From the NCBI GenBank assembly GCA_018971065.1, contig JAGWVC010000002.1, positions 29,047 to 93,046 of the forward strand: a stretch of DNA of 64,000 bases, read 5' to 3'. This DNA is from Sphingomonadales bacterium. Lineage in GTDB: Bacteria > Pseudomonadota > Alphaproteobacteria > Sphingomonadales > Sphingomonadaceae. Each line of letters opens with the position of its first letter. The first letter of the stretch is position 1. Made by a program: the position numbers and the translations under genes. The notes beneath the pieces were generated by a model. The model saw only the letters and a program-made list of their open reading frames with translations. It was not told where the DNA came from and ran no database searches. This document shows positions 43,640 to 52,887 of this stretch, one piece after another.

Positions 43640-44323
43640 ATGGCTCGTCCAACAACGCTGGCACGCAAGCCCGAACCGCCGGTCATGGCCGATCGCCGCC
43701 AGCGCATCCTCGCCGTTGCCGCGAAGCGCTTCGCCGAAACCGGGTTCGAGCAGACCACCGTGCGGCAGATCGCCGACGACGTCGAAATCCTCTCGGGCAG
43801 CCTGTACCACCACTTCGCCACCAAGGAGGACATGCTTCACGAGATCGTGCGCGGCCCGATCGAGCGCCACGGCGCCCGCGCCACGCGCATCGCCGCGCTG
43901 CCCGGCAGCGCCGAAGCCCGGCTCGTCACGCTGATCCGCGCCGACCTTGCCGCGCTCACCCGCGATCACGAAGCCCACGCCATCCTCTACAACGAACGCA
44001 TGTTCTTCCGCCGCAACCCCGATTTCGCCTATGTGCTCGATGCCAAGAAGGCGGCCTACCGTGCCTGGCAAACCATCCTCCAGGACGGCATCGCCACGGG
44101 CGAATTCGCCGCCGACATCGACGTCTACCTCACCATCTCCACCGTCATCCGCATGCTCAACACCGGTGCCGACTGGTTCGTGCATGAGGACGGCCACGTC
44201 CTCGATCTGGCCGGCGGCCGCGATTTCGAACGGCTTGCCGGGTTCCATCTGGCTTTCGTGCTGCGCGCCGTCCGCGCCGTCACCCGCGCCGGCGCGCCCG
44301 TCCCGGCATCGCTGGAGACATGA
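43640..44323 (+). CDS. TetR family regulator, KstR2-like
   Basis: A 227-residue TetR regulator. The helix-turn-helix reads ETGFEQTTVRQIADDVEIL followed by SGSLYHHFATKEDMLHEIV, which strongly resembles KstR2 of actinobacteria (ILSGSLYHHFASKEEM), a repressor of late steroid catabolism that responds to CoA thioesters. AAGGGA precedes the ATG at 43640. A matching operator lies upstream. No ipdAB or other classical KstR2 targets are seen, so the regulon here differs. Confidence 0.85.
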   Translation: MARPTTLARKPEPPVMADRRQRILAVAAKRFAETGFEQTTVRQIADDVEILSGSLYHHFATKEDMLHEIVRGPIERHGARATRIAALPGSAEARLVTLIRADLAALTRDHEAHAILYNERMFFRRNPDFAYVLDAKKAAYRAWQTILQDGIATGEFAADIDVYLTISTVIRMLNTGADWFVHEDGHVLDLAGGRDFERLAGFHLAFVLRAVRAVTRAGAPVPASLET

Positions 44324-44406
44324 TAAGCGCGCTTGCGCTCGGCCGCGAAATCCGCTTTGGATACATTTGACGCTGACCTGATGTACAGCGCGACAGGGAC
44401 GAACAC

Positions 44407-45339
44407 GTGGGCACGCGACCGTTGAAGAACCTTTCCGAAGTGATCGTCATCGGCGGCGGCCTCGCCGGCCTCGCGGCGGCGCGCCACATGGCCCGCCTCG
44501 GCCGCCTCGTCACCCTGTTCGAAGGCAGCGGCCTCTACGGCGGCCTCACCGCCACGCTCGGCCATGTCGACGGCCTGCCGTTTCCCGGCAGCTTCGCCGG
44601 GCAGGACATTGCCATTCCCATGCTGGAGGATGCGAAGAAGGTGGGCGTCCGCGTCATCGAATGGCCGGTCGAGTCGGTCGAGACCGGCGAACGCCTGTCG
44701 GTCACCGACGGCAGCGGTGAAATCCACCTGCCCGAAGCGGTCATCGTCGCCTCGGGCGCCGCGCTGCGCAACCTTGGCGTTCCGGGCGAGGCACAGTTCC
44801 TCGGCCGCGGCGTCTCGCGCTGCGCCACCTGCGACGGCGGCTTCTACAAGGGCAAGGACGTTGCCGTCATCGGCGCCGGCGACGGCGGCGTCCACGAGGC
44901 GCTCACCCTCGTGCCCATGGTCCGCCGCGTCTACCTCGTCTGCCGAAGCCCCCTGTCGGCCAAGCGTGAATACGCCGATCGCATCGCCGGCAAGGACAAC
45001 GTCACTTTCGTGTGGGACAGCGAAGTGGTCGAAGTGCTGGGGCAGAACGCCGTCACCGGCCTGCGCCTGCGCGATGTGCGCAACGGCGCCGAATCCACGA
45101 TCGAGGTTTCCGGCGTGTTCCCGTTCATCGGCGTCGAGCCGGTCAGCGGCTTCCTGCCCGCCGCCTTGCGCACCGCCACCGGCCACGTCGCCGCCGGGGC
45201 CGACACCCTCACCGCCGATCCCCGCGTGTTCGCCGCCGGCGCCGTCCGCGCCGGCTATGGTGGCACCGTCATCGAAGCTATGGCAGAAGGCGTGCGCGCG
45301 GCGGAAGCCGCCGGCCGCCTGCTGGCCGGCAAGTTCTGA
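44407..45339 (+). CDS. Thioredoxin reductase-like FAD/NAD(P)-binding protein
   Basis: A 310-residue flavoprotein: FAD motif VIVIGGGLAGLAAARHM, redox pair CATC (SRCATCDGGF) in the usual thioredoxin reductase place, NAD(P) motif VAVIGAGDGGVHEAL, and the C-terminal FAAGAVRAGYGGT. The GTG start at 44407 follows a GGGAC. It is 16 bp upstream of the UGSC selenoprotein gene and so is the probable electron donor to it. There is no thioredoxin gene here. Confidence 0.87.
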   Translation: MGTRPLKNLSEVIVIGGGLAGLAAARHMARLGRLVTLFEGSGLYGGLTATLGHVDGLPFPGSFAGQDIAIPMLEDAKKVGVRVIEWPVESVETGERLSVTDGSGEIHLPEAVIVASGAALRNLGVPGEAQFLGRGVSRCATCDGGFYKGKDVAVIGAGDGGVHEALTLVPMVRRVYLVCRSPLSAKREYADRIAGKDNVTFVWDSEVVEVLGQNAVTGLRLRDVRNGAESTIEVSGVFPFIGVEPVSGFLPAALRTATGHVAAGADTLTADPRVFAAGAVRAGYGGTVIEAMAEGVRAAEAAGRLLAGKF

Positions 45340-45355
45340 AAGAGGAGCACGTCAA

Positions 45356-47083
45356 GTGTCCGAAGAATACGCAGTAGTCTGGCCCGTCGCCGAACGCCGA
45401 CTTAAAACCCGGCCGCTCGCCAAGCGTCTCGATACGCTGAAGGGCAAGACCGTCGCGCAACTGTGGGACTATCTGTTCGCCGGTGACGAGGTGTTCCTGG
45501 CGCTCGAAAAGAAGCTGGCGGAGACCTACCCCGATATCAAATGGGTGTCCTGGCGCGAGTTCGGCAGCACCCATGCGGTGAACGAGAAGGAGCTGTTGGC
45601 CAGTCTGCCCCAGCGCTTCAAGGAACTCGGGGTCGACGCCGCCATATCCTGCATGGCGTGCTGAGGTTCTTGCACGCCCGCCGTGTTGCGGGCTAGCGAG
45701 GTTTGTGAACGGGCCGGTTTCCCCACCAGCTCACTGACATGCGAAGGCTTTCTCGGCCAGGCCGCCGCCACCGCGGTGGGCCTCGGCATGCCCAACCTGC
45801 CGGTGGCCACCATCGTCGGCCACCCCGGCGCGCAGTCGGTCGAGGAGATCCACGCCAATGTCATGGCGGTCACCGCCGCCGAAGTGATCGCCAACCTGAC
45901 GGTCCAGCCCGCCGAGATCGATCTCGGCGTCGAGCCCGGCAGCCGCGACATCGTCTTCACCGGCAGCTTCGAGGAAGTGAACGACCACTTCTGGGAGAAC
46001 GAGTGGAGCGACGGCCTGCCGATCGTCCCGCCGACGATGGCCAAGATCGAGGAATTCCTCGCCTTCACCCCGCGCAAGCCCAACGAAACCCTCGGCATCG
46101 TGCTGCCCGCCAGCCGCGCGGTGACGATCTGGTCCGTCGCGGTCAACGGCGTCATGGCCGGCTGCCGCCCGGAATACATGCCGGTGCTGGTCGCGCTGGG
46201 CGAGGCAATGGCTGACCCCATCTACGGCGTCGAGCATTCGGGCAACACCCCGGGCGCCGACACGCTGATCGTGCTCAACGGCCCGATCATCAAGCAATTG
46301 AAGTTCAACTATGAACAGGGCGCGCTGCGCGACGGGTTCCGGGCCAACACCTCGGTCGGCCGGTTCTGGCGGCTGATGCTGCGCAATGTCGCCGGCTTCC
46401 TCCCTCACAAGACCGACAAGGGCACGTTCGGCAACACCTGGAAGGTGGTGCTGGCCGAGAACGAGGACGCGCTGGCGAAAATCGGCTGGCCGTCGAACGC
46501 CGAGGACATGGGCTTCCGGACGGGCGACAACACCGTCACCATCACCCGGATGACCGGCGGCGATGTCATGCCCTCGGTCACCGGCAGCACGCCCGAACTG
46601 CTGCTGCCCTACCTGGCGGACGGCGTCGCCAAGGAAACCGGCTGGGAAGTCTCGTTCACGGTCGGCGGCCTCACGCACGGCACGCTGCGCCCGGTGCTGG
46701 TGATCAGCCCGATCCTTGCGGAAACCATCGCCAAGGCCGGGTGGAGCAAGGACCGCGTCAAGCAGTACCTCTACGACCACGCCCGCCACCCGGCATGGCG
46801 TGTCGAGGTGCTGATGGAGAAGTGGACCGAGTTCAAGATCACCAGCCTGCGCCATCAGGTCAACCTTGGCAAATTGCCCCGCGCCTTCGCCGAATCGGAC
46901 GATCCCGATCGCCTGGTGCCGATCGTGCTCCACCCGGACGATTTCATGGTGCTGGTCAGCGGCGATCCGCTGCGTACCAACGCCTACGCGTTCGCGCACA
47001 ATGGCTACCTGGGCTTCCCCGTCGCCAAGCAGATCCAACTGCCCGAAGGCTGGGAAGACCGGCTGGGCGGGGTGAAACGGTAG
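45356..47083 (+). CDS. UGSC family selenoprotein (in-frame TGA = selenocysteine)
   Basis: The frame from the GTG at 45356 (GAGGAG ahead) meets TGA at 45662-45664 and then continues open to 47083 in the same frame. Read through as Sec, the junction is SCMACUGSCTPAV, the hallmark Cys/Sec-Gly-Ser-Cys motif of the UGSC family, with Sec at residue 103 of 575. A bacterial SECIS-like hairpin follows at the right distance. The first about 175 residues form the UGSC domain; the rest contains SDGLPIVPPT and has no function I know. An ordinary reading would give two broken ORFs (45356-45664 and 45683-47083). The Sec insertion genes must be elsewhere in the genome. Confidence 0.85.
45662..45700 (+). promoter_or_regulatory. 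Bacterial SECIS-like element after the Sec UGA codon
   Basis: After the TGA there is a hairpin: lower stem CTTGC/GCGAG (one T-G pair), a two-base internal loop, upper stem GCCCGC/GCGGGC, and apical loop CGTGTT containing guanines. The loop begins 17 bases after the UGA, within the 16-37 nt window usual for SelB-recognised bSECIS elements. It lies in coding sequence as in other bacteria. Confidence 0.75.
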
Positions 47084-47302
47084 CGAAATGGCAGGGGGGA
47101 GGACGATCTCCCCCCTGCCGTCCGCCATCCCGCACAGCCACCCTCGCGGACGATCGCGACGCTCTGTCCGATCGCAGCGCATTTGTACAAGAACCCCGCT
47201 ACGCACGGTGGCAGTATCACCCAGTGTATTGATTCGGCGTGATCATTTCGGTTGCCGCGGGCACCCTGCCGGTCTCGCCGTATCCAGCATCGGGGGCATG
47301 TC

Positions 47303-49585
47303 ATGGCAGCGCGGGGCATATCGGCAGCACGGGTGATTGCGGCAAAGCTGGCGGCGTCCGGGCTGGCGGCGGCGCTGGCGTGCTGGTCAGGCGCGGCACT
47401 GGCCAAACCGGTTGACGATTGCCAGGCGATCGCCGCGCGCTTCCGCACTGGCGCCGTGCAGAATTATCGGCCGCTGCCCGCACTCACCCCGCGCCAAGGC
47501 ACGCTGGGCATGGACCTCGTCGCCCGCAATGCCGATGTGACGATCGGCGACAAGCTGGTCGTCGGCGTCCCGGTGTTCGCCATCCAGCCGCGTGCCGAAA
47601 CCCGGCCCGTGCGCATTACCGGCCCTAACGGCCATGCCATCCCGTTCCCCGCCCGCTGCCTTGCGGATTCCGCGTGGAGCTATGGCGGCACCCGCTGGGA
47701 ACTGATGCAGGGCGACGCCATCGCCGCCACGCTGAGCAGCGAACTCGATAACGGCAACTCCCCCAGCAAGCCCGAGGGCGCGGCGAACGGCGGCGTCCCC
47801 TGCAACGACACCAATCTTCATGTTCACGGGTTGCTGGTTATGCCCACGCGCCCGCCGGTCACGTCGGGCAACTATGGCGACTATGTGTTCGTCACCGCCA
47901 CCGGCAAGCCGGCCGCCGCCCCCAGCGAAGATGCCTGCGATGGGCCGGTGCCCATGCCGCACGGCCCGGAATCGCTGGCTCGGGTCAACTATCGCATCGC
48001 CATTCCCGGCCACCGCCTGCCCGATGGCGATTCGCTTTCCGAAAATCCGTACGACATGCGTTCCGGGCATCATCCCAGTGGCCTGTTCATCTATCACCCT
48101 CACCCCCACGGCTATTCCCGGGCGCAACTGCACGGCGCCACCACCGGCCTGCTGACCGTGGGCAGGTTGACCGATTACGTCCGCGTCGCCGCCGCGCCGG
48201 GCACGCCCCGGCCCAAGGGGTTCGACATCCGCTACCTGCTGCTCAAGGATGCCCCGGTCGAACGGAACACCGGCGATGCCAACTGGCACATGCTGGCCAA
48301 CGGCAAGTTTCTCGATCAGAACGGCAATGCCGTCCCCTGCATCGCGGCCGGCGGCGCCCCGCGCGGTGAATGCCAGAGCGCGGACGGCAGCAAGCACTGG
48401 CTGTTCACGGTCAACGGCGTGCAATACCCGGTCATCACCGACGTCAAACCGGGCGAGGCGGAAATCTGGCGCATTGCCAATGTTTCGCCGAACGTGACCT
48501 ACGACCTGCAACTGCGCTACGCCGTGTCCGCTGGCAGCCTGGGTGCGGATTACAGGTTTCGCGTGCTCTCGCTCGATGGCGTCAGCGATGCCGATCGCGC
48601 GGGCGGCGCCCCGGTGGAAATGCGGGATCATCTGGTGATGATGCCGGCATCGCGTGCCGAAATCTTCATCCCGCCGCTGCCCCAGGGCGCCCGCCTGGTC
48701 CTCGCCACGAAAGGCGTCGATACCGGTGGCGATGTCTGGCCCGAGGTCAGGCTGGCCGAACTGCACATGCCGCCAAGCCAGCACCGCTATCAGTTGCAGA
48801 CCCGGTCGATGCCCGGCTCGGCCCTGCCCACGGCGGTCGCGGCGGCAACCGTGGCGCTTGATCCCTGCACGCCCACCGATCCTGCCGCCGGGCCGATCCA
48901 GCGCCGCATCCATTTCGTCAAGCGGACGGTCGGCCAGCTCGAAATTCTCGGCCTGGTCGCGGCGGCGCGCCAGCCCGACGGCCAATGGAAGGTATGGTCG
49001 GGCAGCCAGTGGATCGGCGAGGAAGACGCGTGGAACGCTATCGCCGCATCGCCGATCGACGACGGCCGGAAGGTCGTTCCCGCGCCGGCTTTCGGCTCAG
49101 GCCTCAATTACGGGGCGGTCTGCGCGCGCAAGGGCCAGAAGGAAATCTGGACGCTCGACAACTGGACCAATGAAGATCACAATTTCCATATCCACCAGTC
49201 AAAGTTCCGGGTTCTCGAAACCGTCGCCGCCGCGATGCCGGCCAAGGCATCGGGCGCCAGCCCCGATCTTCGCGAACTGGTCCTGCGGGACAGGCCGCTC
49301 ACCGAATCCGGCGCGCTTCGCTACCACGACACCATCCCCGTCCTGCGCGGCGCCCCGGTCGGCGCGGGTGAATGCAATGGCAGCATCAATGGCGCAGTCT
49401 GCACGCCCACCGCGGTCCGGATCGAGATCGCCTTCGATCGCGACGAGCAGGTCGGGCACTTCGTCTATCATTGCCACATCCTCGAACACGAGGACCTGGG
49501 TATGATGGCCGCCATCGACGTCTGCGCGCCGGGGCAGCCGTGCGCGCCGGGCGGGATGCCCGGCCATATGGCCATGCATCACTGA
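47303..49585 (+). CDS. Multicopper oxidase (exported)
   Basis: A 760-residue protein with a signal peptide (hydrophobic AAKLAASGLAAALACWSG, cleavage near ALA-KP) and all copper motifs: HVHG, YHPHPHG, HNFHIHQS and HCHILEHEDLGMM, so type 1, 2 and 3 sites look complete. It oxidises phenols, metals or other electron donors with O2. The extra length and several cysteines suggest a laccase- or bilirubin-oxidase-like subtype. It is 219 bp after the selenoprotein gene and probably separately transcribed. Confidence 0.9.
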   Translation: MAARGISAARVIAAKLAASGLAAALACWSGAALAKPVDDCQAIAARFRTGAVQNYRPLPALTPRQGTLGMDLVARNADVTIGDKLVVGVPVFAIQPRAETRPVRITGPNGHAIPFPARCLADSAWSYGGTRWELMQGDAIAATLSSELDNGNSPSKPEGAANGGVPCNDTNLHVHGLLVMPTRPPVTSGNYGDYVFVTATGKPAAAPSEDACDGPVPMPHGPESLARVNYRIAIPGHRLPDGDSLSENPYDMRSGHHPSGLFIYHPHPHGYSRAQLHGATTGLLTVGRLTDYVRVAAAPGTPRPKGFDIRYLLLKDAPVERNTGDANWHMLANGKFLDQNGNAVPCIAAGGAPRGECQSADGSKHWLFTVNGVQYPVITDVKPGEAEIWRIANVSPNVTYDLQLRYAVSAGSLGADYRFRVLSLDGVSDADRAGGAPVEMRDHLVMMPASRAEIFIPPLPQGARLVLATKGVDTGGDVWPEVRLAELHMPPSQHRYQLQTRSMPGSALPTAVAAATVALDPCTPTDPAAGPIQRRIHFVKRTVGQLEILGLVAAARQPDGQWKVWSGSQWIGEEDAWNAIAASPIDDGRKVVPAPAFGSGLNYGAVCARKGQKEIWTLDNWTNEDHNFHIHQSKFRVLETVAAAMPAKASGASPDLRELVLRDRPLTESGALRYHDTIPVLRGAPVGAGECNGSINGAVCTPTAVRIEIAFDRDEQVGHFVYHCHILEHEDLGMMAAIDVCAPGQPCAPGGMPGHMAMHH

Positions 49586-49651
49586 TGCCGGCGCCCCCGC
49601 TCCCGTCGCGCCGGTGGGGGCAGCGGCGGGTGCGGGCGCCGATGCGTCCCG

Positions 49652-50116
49652 TCAGGGGTGCACCTCCACCCGCAGCCGCGTGATCCGCGTCGTTGCGATC
49701 TTCCACGCGCCGTCCTCCACCACATAGGTCTCGTGGTAATGCCCCCAGCCGACCAGATGGCGGAATTCGCCCCCCGGCGGAAACCACATGCGGTCGGTGA
49801 ATGCCCACACCCCGGTTGCCGTGGTCGCGCCCGTCACCGTGATCTCGGACTGGTTGCCCTGATGCACGCTGACGATGCCGAACTTCGCCATCCCGTCCGA
49901 AACCCACTGGTCGCGCCCACGCAGCGCCAGGTTCATCGCCGGCAGGTAGTCCACGCCCGATTGCGGGTCGGTGCAGCAGCCGAAGTATTCCAGCACGCAG
50001 TCCTTCGCCAGCACCGACTTCACCAGTTCGCCGTCGCAGCTATCCACCCCGCGCCAGTACTTCGCCCGCGCCTGCCGGATGTCCTCGATCGCGGCCAGCC
50101 TATCCGCCGTATCCAT
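49652..50116 (-). CDS. SnoaL-like/nuclear transport factor 2 family protein
   Basis: A 154-residue protein with the SnoaL-like fold pattern (DIRQARAKYWRGVDSCDGE, then WGHYHETYVVEDGAWKI). Many catabolic clusters for steroids or terpenoids contain such isomerase, dehydratase or ring-opening proteins. Its ATG overlaps the stop of the SDR gene upstream by one base. The specific reaction is unknown. Confidence 0.82.
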   Translation of the reverse strand: MDTADRLAAIEDIRQARAKYWRGVDSCDGELVKSVLAKDCVLEYFGCCTDPQSGVDYLPAMNLALRGRDQWVSDGMAKFGIVSVHQGNQSEITVTGATTATGVWAFTDRMWFPPGGEFRHLVGWGHYHETYVVEDGAWKIATTRITRLRVEVHP

Positions 50117-50865
50117 CAGATGTATCGCCCCCCGTTCACACCGATCACCTGCCCGGTCACATAGCCGGCCTCGTCCGAAGCCAGGTATGCCGCCGCCCCG
50201 GCAATATCTTCCGGCTCGCCATGCCGCCGGATCGGCCCGGCATCGACCATCGCCTGGAACTTCGCCTTCATCTCGGGCCGCTCGAAGCTGGCCAGCGACA
50301 TCTCGGTGTTGTGCACGAAGCGCGGCGGGATCGTGTTCGAGGTGATGCCGTGCTCACCGAATTCCTGCGCCAGCGTTCGGGTCAGCGCCACCATCCCGCC
50401 CTTGCTGGCCGAATAGTGCGCCATGTTCACCGCGCCCGATTGCGCGCTGGACGACGAGATATTGATGATCCGCCCCCATTGCGCGGCCAGCATGTCGGGC
50501 ATCGCCACCTGCGTCACCGTGAAGGCGCTGCGCAGGTTGACCGCCAGCATTCGGTCCCACGCTTCCTCGGTCAGTTCCATGAATGGCACGAATCCGGTCA
50601 TCCCGGCGTTGTTCACCACGATCAGCACCGGTCCCAGTTCGGCCCGCAACCGGTTGACTGCCGCCTGCACCTGCGCGCGATCGGCAACGTCGGCGGTCAG
50701 CCCCACGGCCTTGCCACCGGCGGCGCGCACTTCGGCGGCGGTCCGCTCCGCGCCTTCGCCGTTCAGGTCCAGCGCGCCGATAGCAACGCCGTCTCGCGCC
50801 AGTCGCAGGCATATCGCGCGGCCGATCCCGGCGGCGGCGCCCGTTACAAGGGCTACCTTGGTCAT
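50116..50865 (-). CDS. SDR family oxidoreductase (acetoacetyl-CoA reductase-like)
   Basis: A 249-residue classical SDR with TGAAAGIGRA, NNAG, NISSSSAQ, YSASKGG and an end GQVIGVNGGRYI. The group is close to FabG/PhaB-like 3-ketoacyl reductases. It is in the operon with the SnoaL-like gene (overlapping stop/start) and 85 bp behind another SDR. The ATG at 50865 is preferred; a longer frame at 50937 adds a random N-terminus. Confidence 0.87.
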   Translation of the reverse strand: MTKVALVTGAAAGIGRAICLRLARDGVAIGALDLNGEGAERTAAEVRAAGGKAVGLTADVADRAQVQAAVNRLRAELGPVLIVVNNAGMTGFVPFMELTEEAWDRMLAVNLRSAFTVTQVAMPDMLAAQWGRIINISSSSAQSGAVNMAHYSASKGGMVALTRTLAQEFGEHGITSNTIPPRFVHNTEMSLASFERPEMKAKFQAMVDAGPIRRHGEPEDIAGAAAYLASDEAGYVTGQVIGVNGGRYI

Positions 50866-50950
50866 GTCTCTCTCCCGTCCCGCTGATTCGGTGTTCAGCA
50901 GGACAGTCGCCGAACTGACCGGCGTTGCAAAGCGCAAAACGCGGGCTGGA

Positions 50951-51748
50951 TCAGGCTTTGCGTGCCGTCGAGATTCCGGCGATCAGCCCGCCGTCCACCG
51001 GCAGGTTCACGCCGGTGATGTTCGATGCCAGATCGCTGGCCAGGAACAGCGCCGCGTTCGCGCAATCCTCGGGGGCGATCGGCCGGCCCAGCGGATGGTT
51101 GGCCCCCATCGACGCCAGCGCCGCCGGCGAGCTGCCGATTCCGGGCAGGAAGTTGGTCGGCATTCCGGCCGGGCACACCGAATTCACGCGTATCCCCACC
51201 GGCGCCATCTCGATCGCCAGCGTGCGGGTCAGGGTGGTGATCGCCCCCTTGGTGGCGCCATAGGCAACGTTGCCATAGCCGATCAGCCCCGCCACCGATG
51301 CTGTGTTGACGATGACCCCGCCGTCTCCCTGCGCCTCGAACTGCCGGACCGCCGCCAGGCAGCCGTTCATCACCCCGAACACGTTGACGTTGAAGATGCG
51401 GTCCACGTCGGCGCGCTGCGTTGCCTGGAAACCCCGGCCCGAACCGTCGGCCTTTGGAATGATGGTGATGCCGGCGTTGTTGTACATCACGTCCAGCCGG
51501 CCCCAGCTTGCCACCGCCTTCGCCACCAGTGCATCGACCTGCGCCGCGTCGCCGACGTCGCAGGCCATTCCGAACGCCTGATGCCCCTCGGCCTTGACCA
51601 GTTCCACCGTCTCCAGCGCCGCCGCCTCGTTGACATCGGCACAGGCCACTTTCGCCCCGTTGCGCGCAAAGATCAGGCAGGCCGCGCGCCCCACGCCCGA
51701 TCCGGCCCCGGTGATGACGGCTATCTTGCCCGGCAGCAGTCCATGCAT
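50951..51748 (-). CDS. SDR family oxidoreductase
   Basis: A 265-residue SDR: TGAGSGVGRA, NNAGIT, NTASVAG, YGATKGA and VDGGLIAG near the end. The ATG at 51748 has GGGAG eight bases upstream, while the earlier ATG (51769) has no ribosome site. A GCGAA-N6-TTCGA repeat (51773-51788) lies just upstream, suggesting control by the divergent IclR regulator. Confidence 0.87.
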   Translation of the reverse strand: MHGLLPGKIAVITGAGSGVGRAACLIFARNGAKVACADVNEAAALETVELVKAEGHQAFGMACDVGDAAQVDALVAKAVASWGRLDVMYNNAGITIIPKADGSGRGFQATQRADVDRIFNVNVFGVMNGCLAAVRQFEAQGDGGVIVNTASVAGLIGYGNVAYGATKGAITTLTRTLAIEMAPVGIRVNSVCPAGMPTNFLPGIGSSPAALASMGANHPLGRPIAPEDCANAALFLASDLASNITGVNLPVDGGLIAGISTARKA

Positions 51749-51772
51749 CGCGATGCTCCCAAATTCCATACT

Positions 51773-51788
51773 GCGAATATTTGTTCGA
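51773..51788. promoter_or_regulatory. Candidate IclR operator, site A
   Basis: GCGAA-TATTTG-TTCGA, between the SDR and the divergent IclR gene. Compare sites B (52828) and C (58001). The symmetry is imperfect in the last base. Confidence 0.45.
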
Positions 51789-51920
51789 ACTGTAGATTGC
51801 GATCTTGCCGGTGGTCAATCGCCCGGGTGGGGATCGCGGCGCTATTGACGGAAAAATTGCACCGCCTTAGGAGGCTTGTTCGAAATAGCGAAAATCCGCA
51901 AGACGGGCGGTGGAGTCACG

Positions 51921-52757
51921 ATGGCGCGAAGTTCTCCGGGCGTGAAGCGGATGGCCGCTGTGCTCGATTTCATGGCTGACCACCCCGGCCAGGCTTTCGC
52001 GCTGACCGATCTGGTCCGCGCGCTGAAGCTCTCGCGCGCCACCTGCCACGCGCTGCTTACCGGCCTTGTCGAAGTCGGCTATCTCTATCGCACCGGCGAG
52101 AAGACTTACGTGCTCGGCCCAGCGCTCGCCACCATCGGCCGCGTCGCCGCCGAACATTTCTCGCCGTTGCAGATCGCCAAGCCCGAAATGCGCCGCCTGG
52201 CCGATCAGTTCGACGTGGTCTGCGCCGCCATGTTCATTGAGGGTGACAGCATCGTCAGCCGCGAACGCGCCGCCAGCGCCAGCCACGTCGGCTATTCGCT
52301 GCCGCTGGGCACGCGCATCCGCCTGCGCGCGCGCTCGATGCCGGTGTTCTTTGCCTCGGCCCCCGCCGAAGCCCGCGCCTATCTCGATTCGGTGAACGCC
52401 ACCCCCGCCCAGCGCGAGACCGCCGAAGCGGTCATGGCCTTCGTCCGCGCCCACGGCTACAGCGTCCTGGTCCGCACCGTTCCGGCCGAGGCCGAGCCCG
52501 ATGCGCCGATGGTGCCCACCGAGGACGGCGAATTCCCGGTCGTCACCCTCGATCGCGTCGCGCCGGGCGAGACTTACGCGCTGTCCTCGCTCACCGCCCC
52601 GGTGTTCGATGCGCGCGGCCGGGTCGAATTCGTGCTGGGCCTGATGGGCTTCCATGGCGCGATGACCGGTGAGCAGATCCTCACCGCCGGGGCGCAATTG
52701 CGCCAAGCCTGTGACCGGATCGGCGATTTCCTGTCCGGCAAGTCCGCCCCGGCCTGA
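51921..52757 (+). CDS. IclR family transcriptional regulator
   Basis: A 278-residue IclR regulator: N-terminal winged helix (MAAVLDFMADHPGQAFALTD, then LVRALKLSRATCHALLTGL) and a C-terminal effector domain of the GAF-like type (GYSLPLGTRIRLRARSMPV). GGAG precedes the ATG. It is divergent from the SDR-SnoaL operon, and similar inverted repeats lie near it, before the phosphotransferase and before the aldehyde dehydrogenase operon. The effector is unknown. Confidence 0.88.
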   Translation: MARSSPGVKRMAAVLDFMADHPGQAFALTDLVRALKLSRATCHALLTGLVEVGYLYRTGEKTYVLGPALATIGRVAAEHFSPLQIAKPEMRRLADQFDVVCAAMFIEGDSIVSRERAASASHVGYSLPLGTRIRLRARSMPVFFASAPAEARAYLDSVNATPAQRETAEAVMAFVRAHGYSVLVRTVPAEAEPDAPMVPTEDGEFPVVTLDRVAPGETYALSSLTAPVFDARGRVEFVLGLMGFHGAMTGEQILTAGAQLRQACDRIGDFLSGKSAPA

Positions 52758-52827
52758 TCGACACCCGAAATTCGGCGTTCATGCGGCTGCGGCTTGACGC
52801 CGCCTTCGCTTGTCCGCATAGGAAATG

Positions 52828-52843
52828 GCGAATAATCGTTCGC
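52828..52843. promoter_or_regulatory. Candidate IclR operator, site B
   Basis: A perfect inverted repeat GCGAA-TAATCG-TTCGC, 44 bp upstream of the phosphotransferase start. It resembles the TTCG-type half-sites reported for IclR-family regulators such as PcaR and PobR. Confidence 0.55.
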
Positions 52844-52887
52844 GATGGGGAATATTGATGGCCCCCACGCGTTGCCGGGAGAGGCCC

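Noticed and set aside
45356..45664. Stand-alone 102-residue gene ending at the TGA, or a pseudogene broken by a nonsense mutation
   Set aside because: The frame continues through the TGA with the exact UGSC motif and a SECIS-like hairpin; a chance nonsense mutation at that codon is far less likely.
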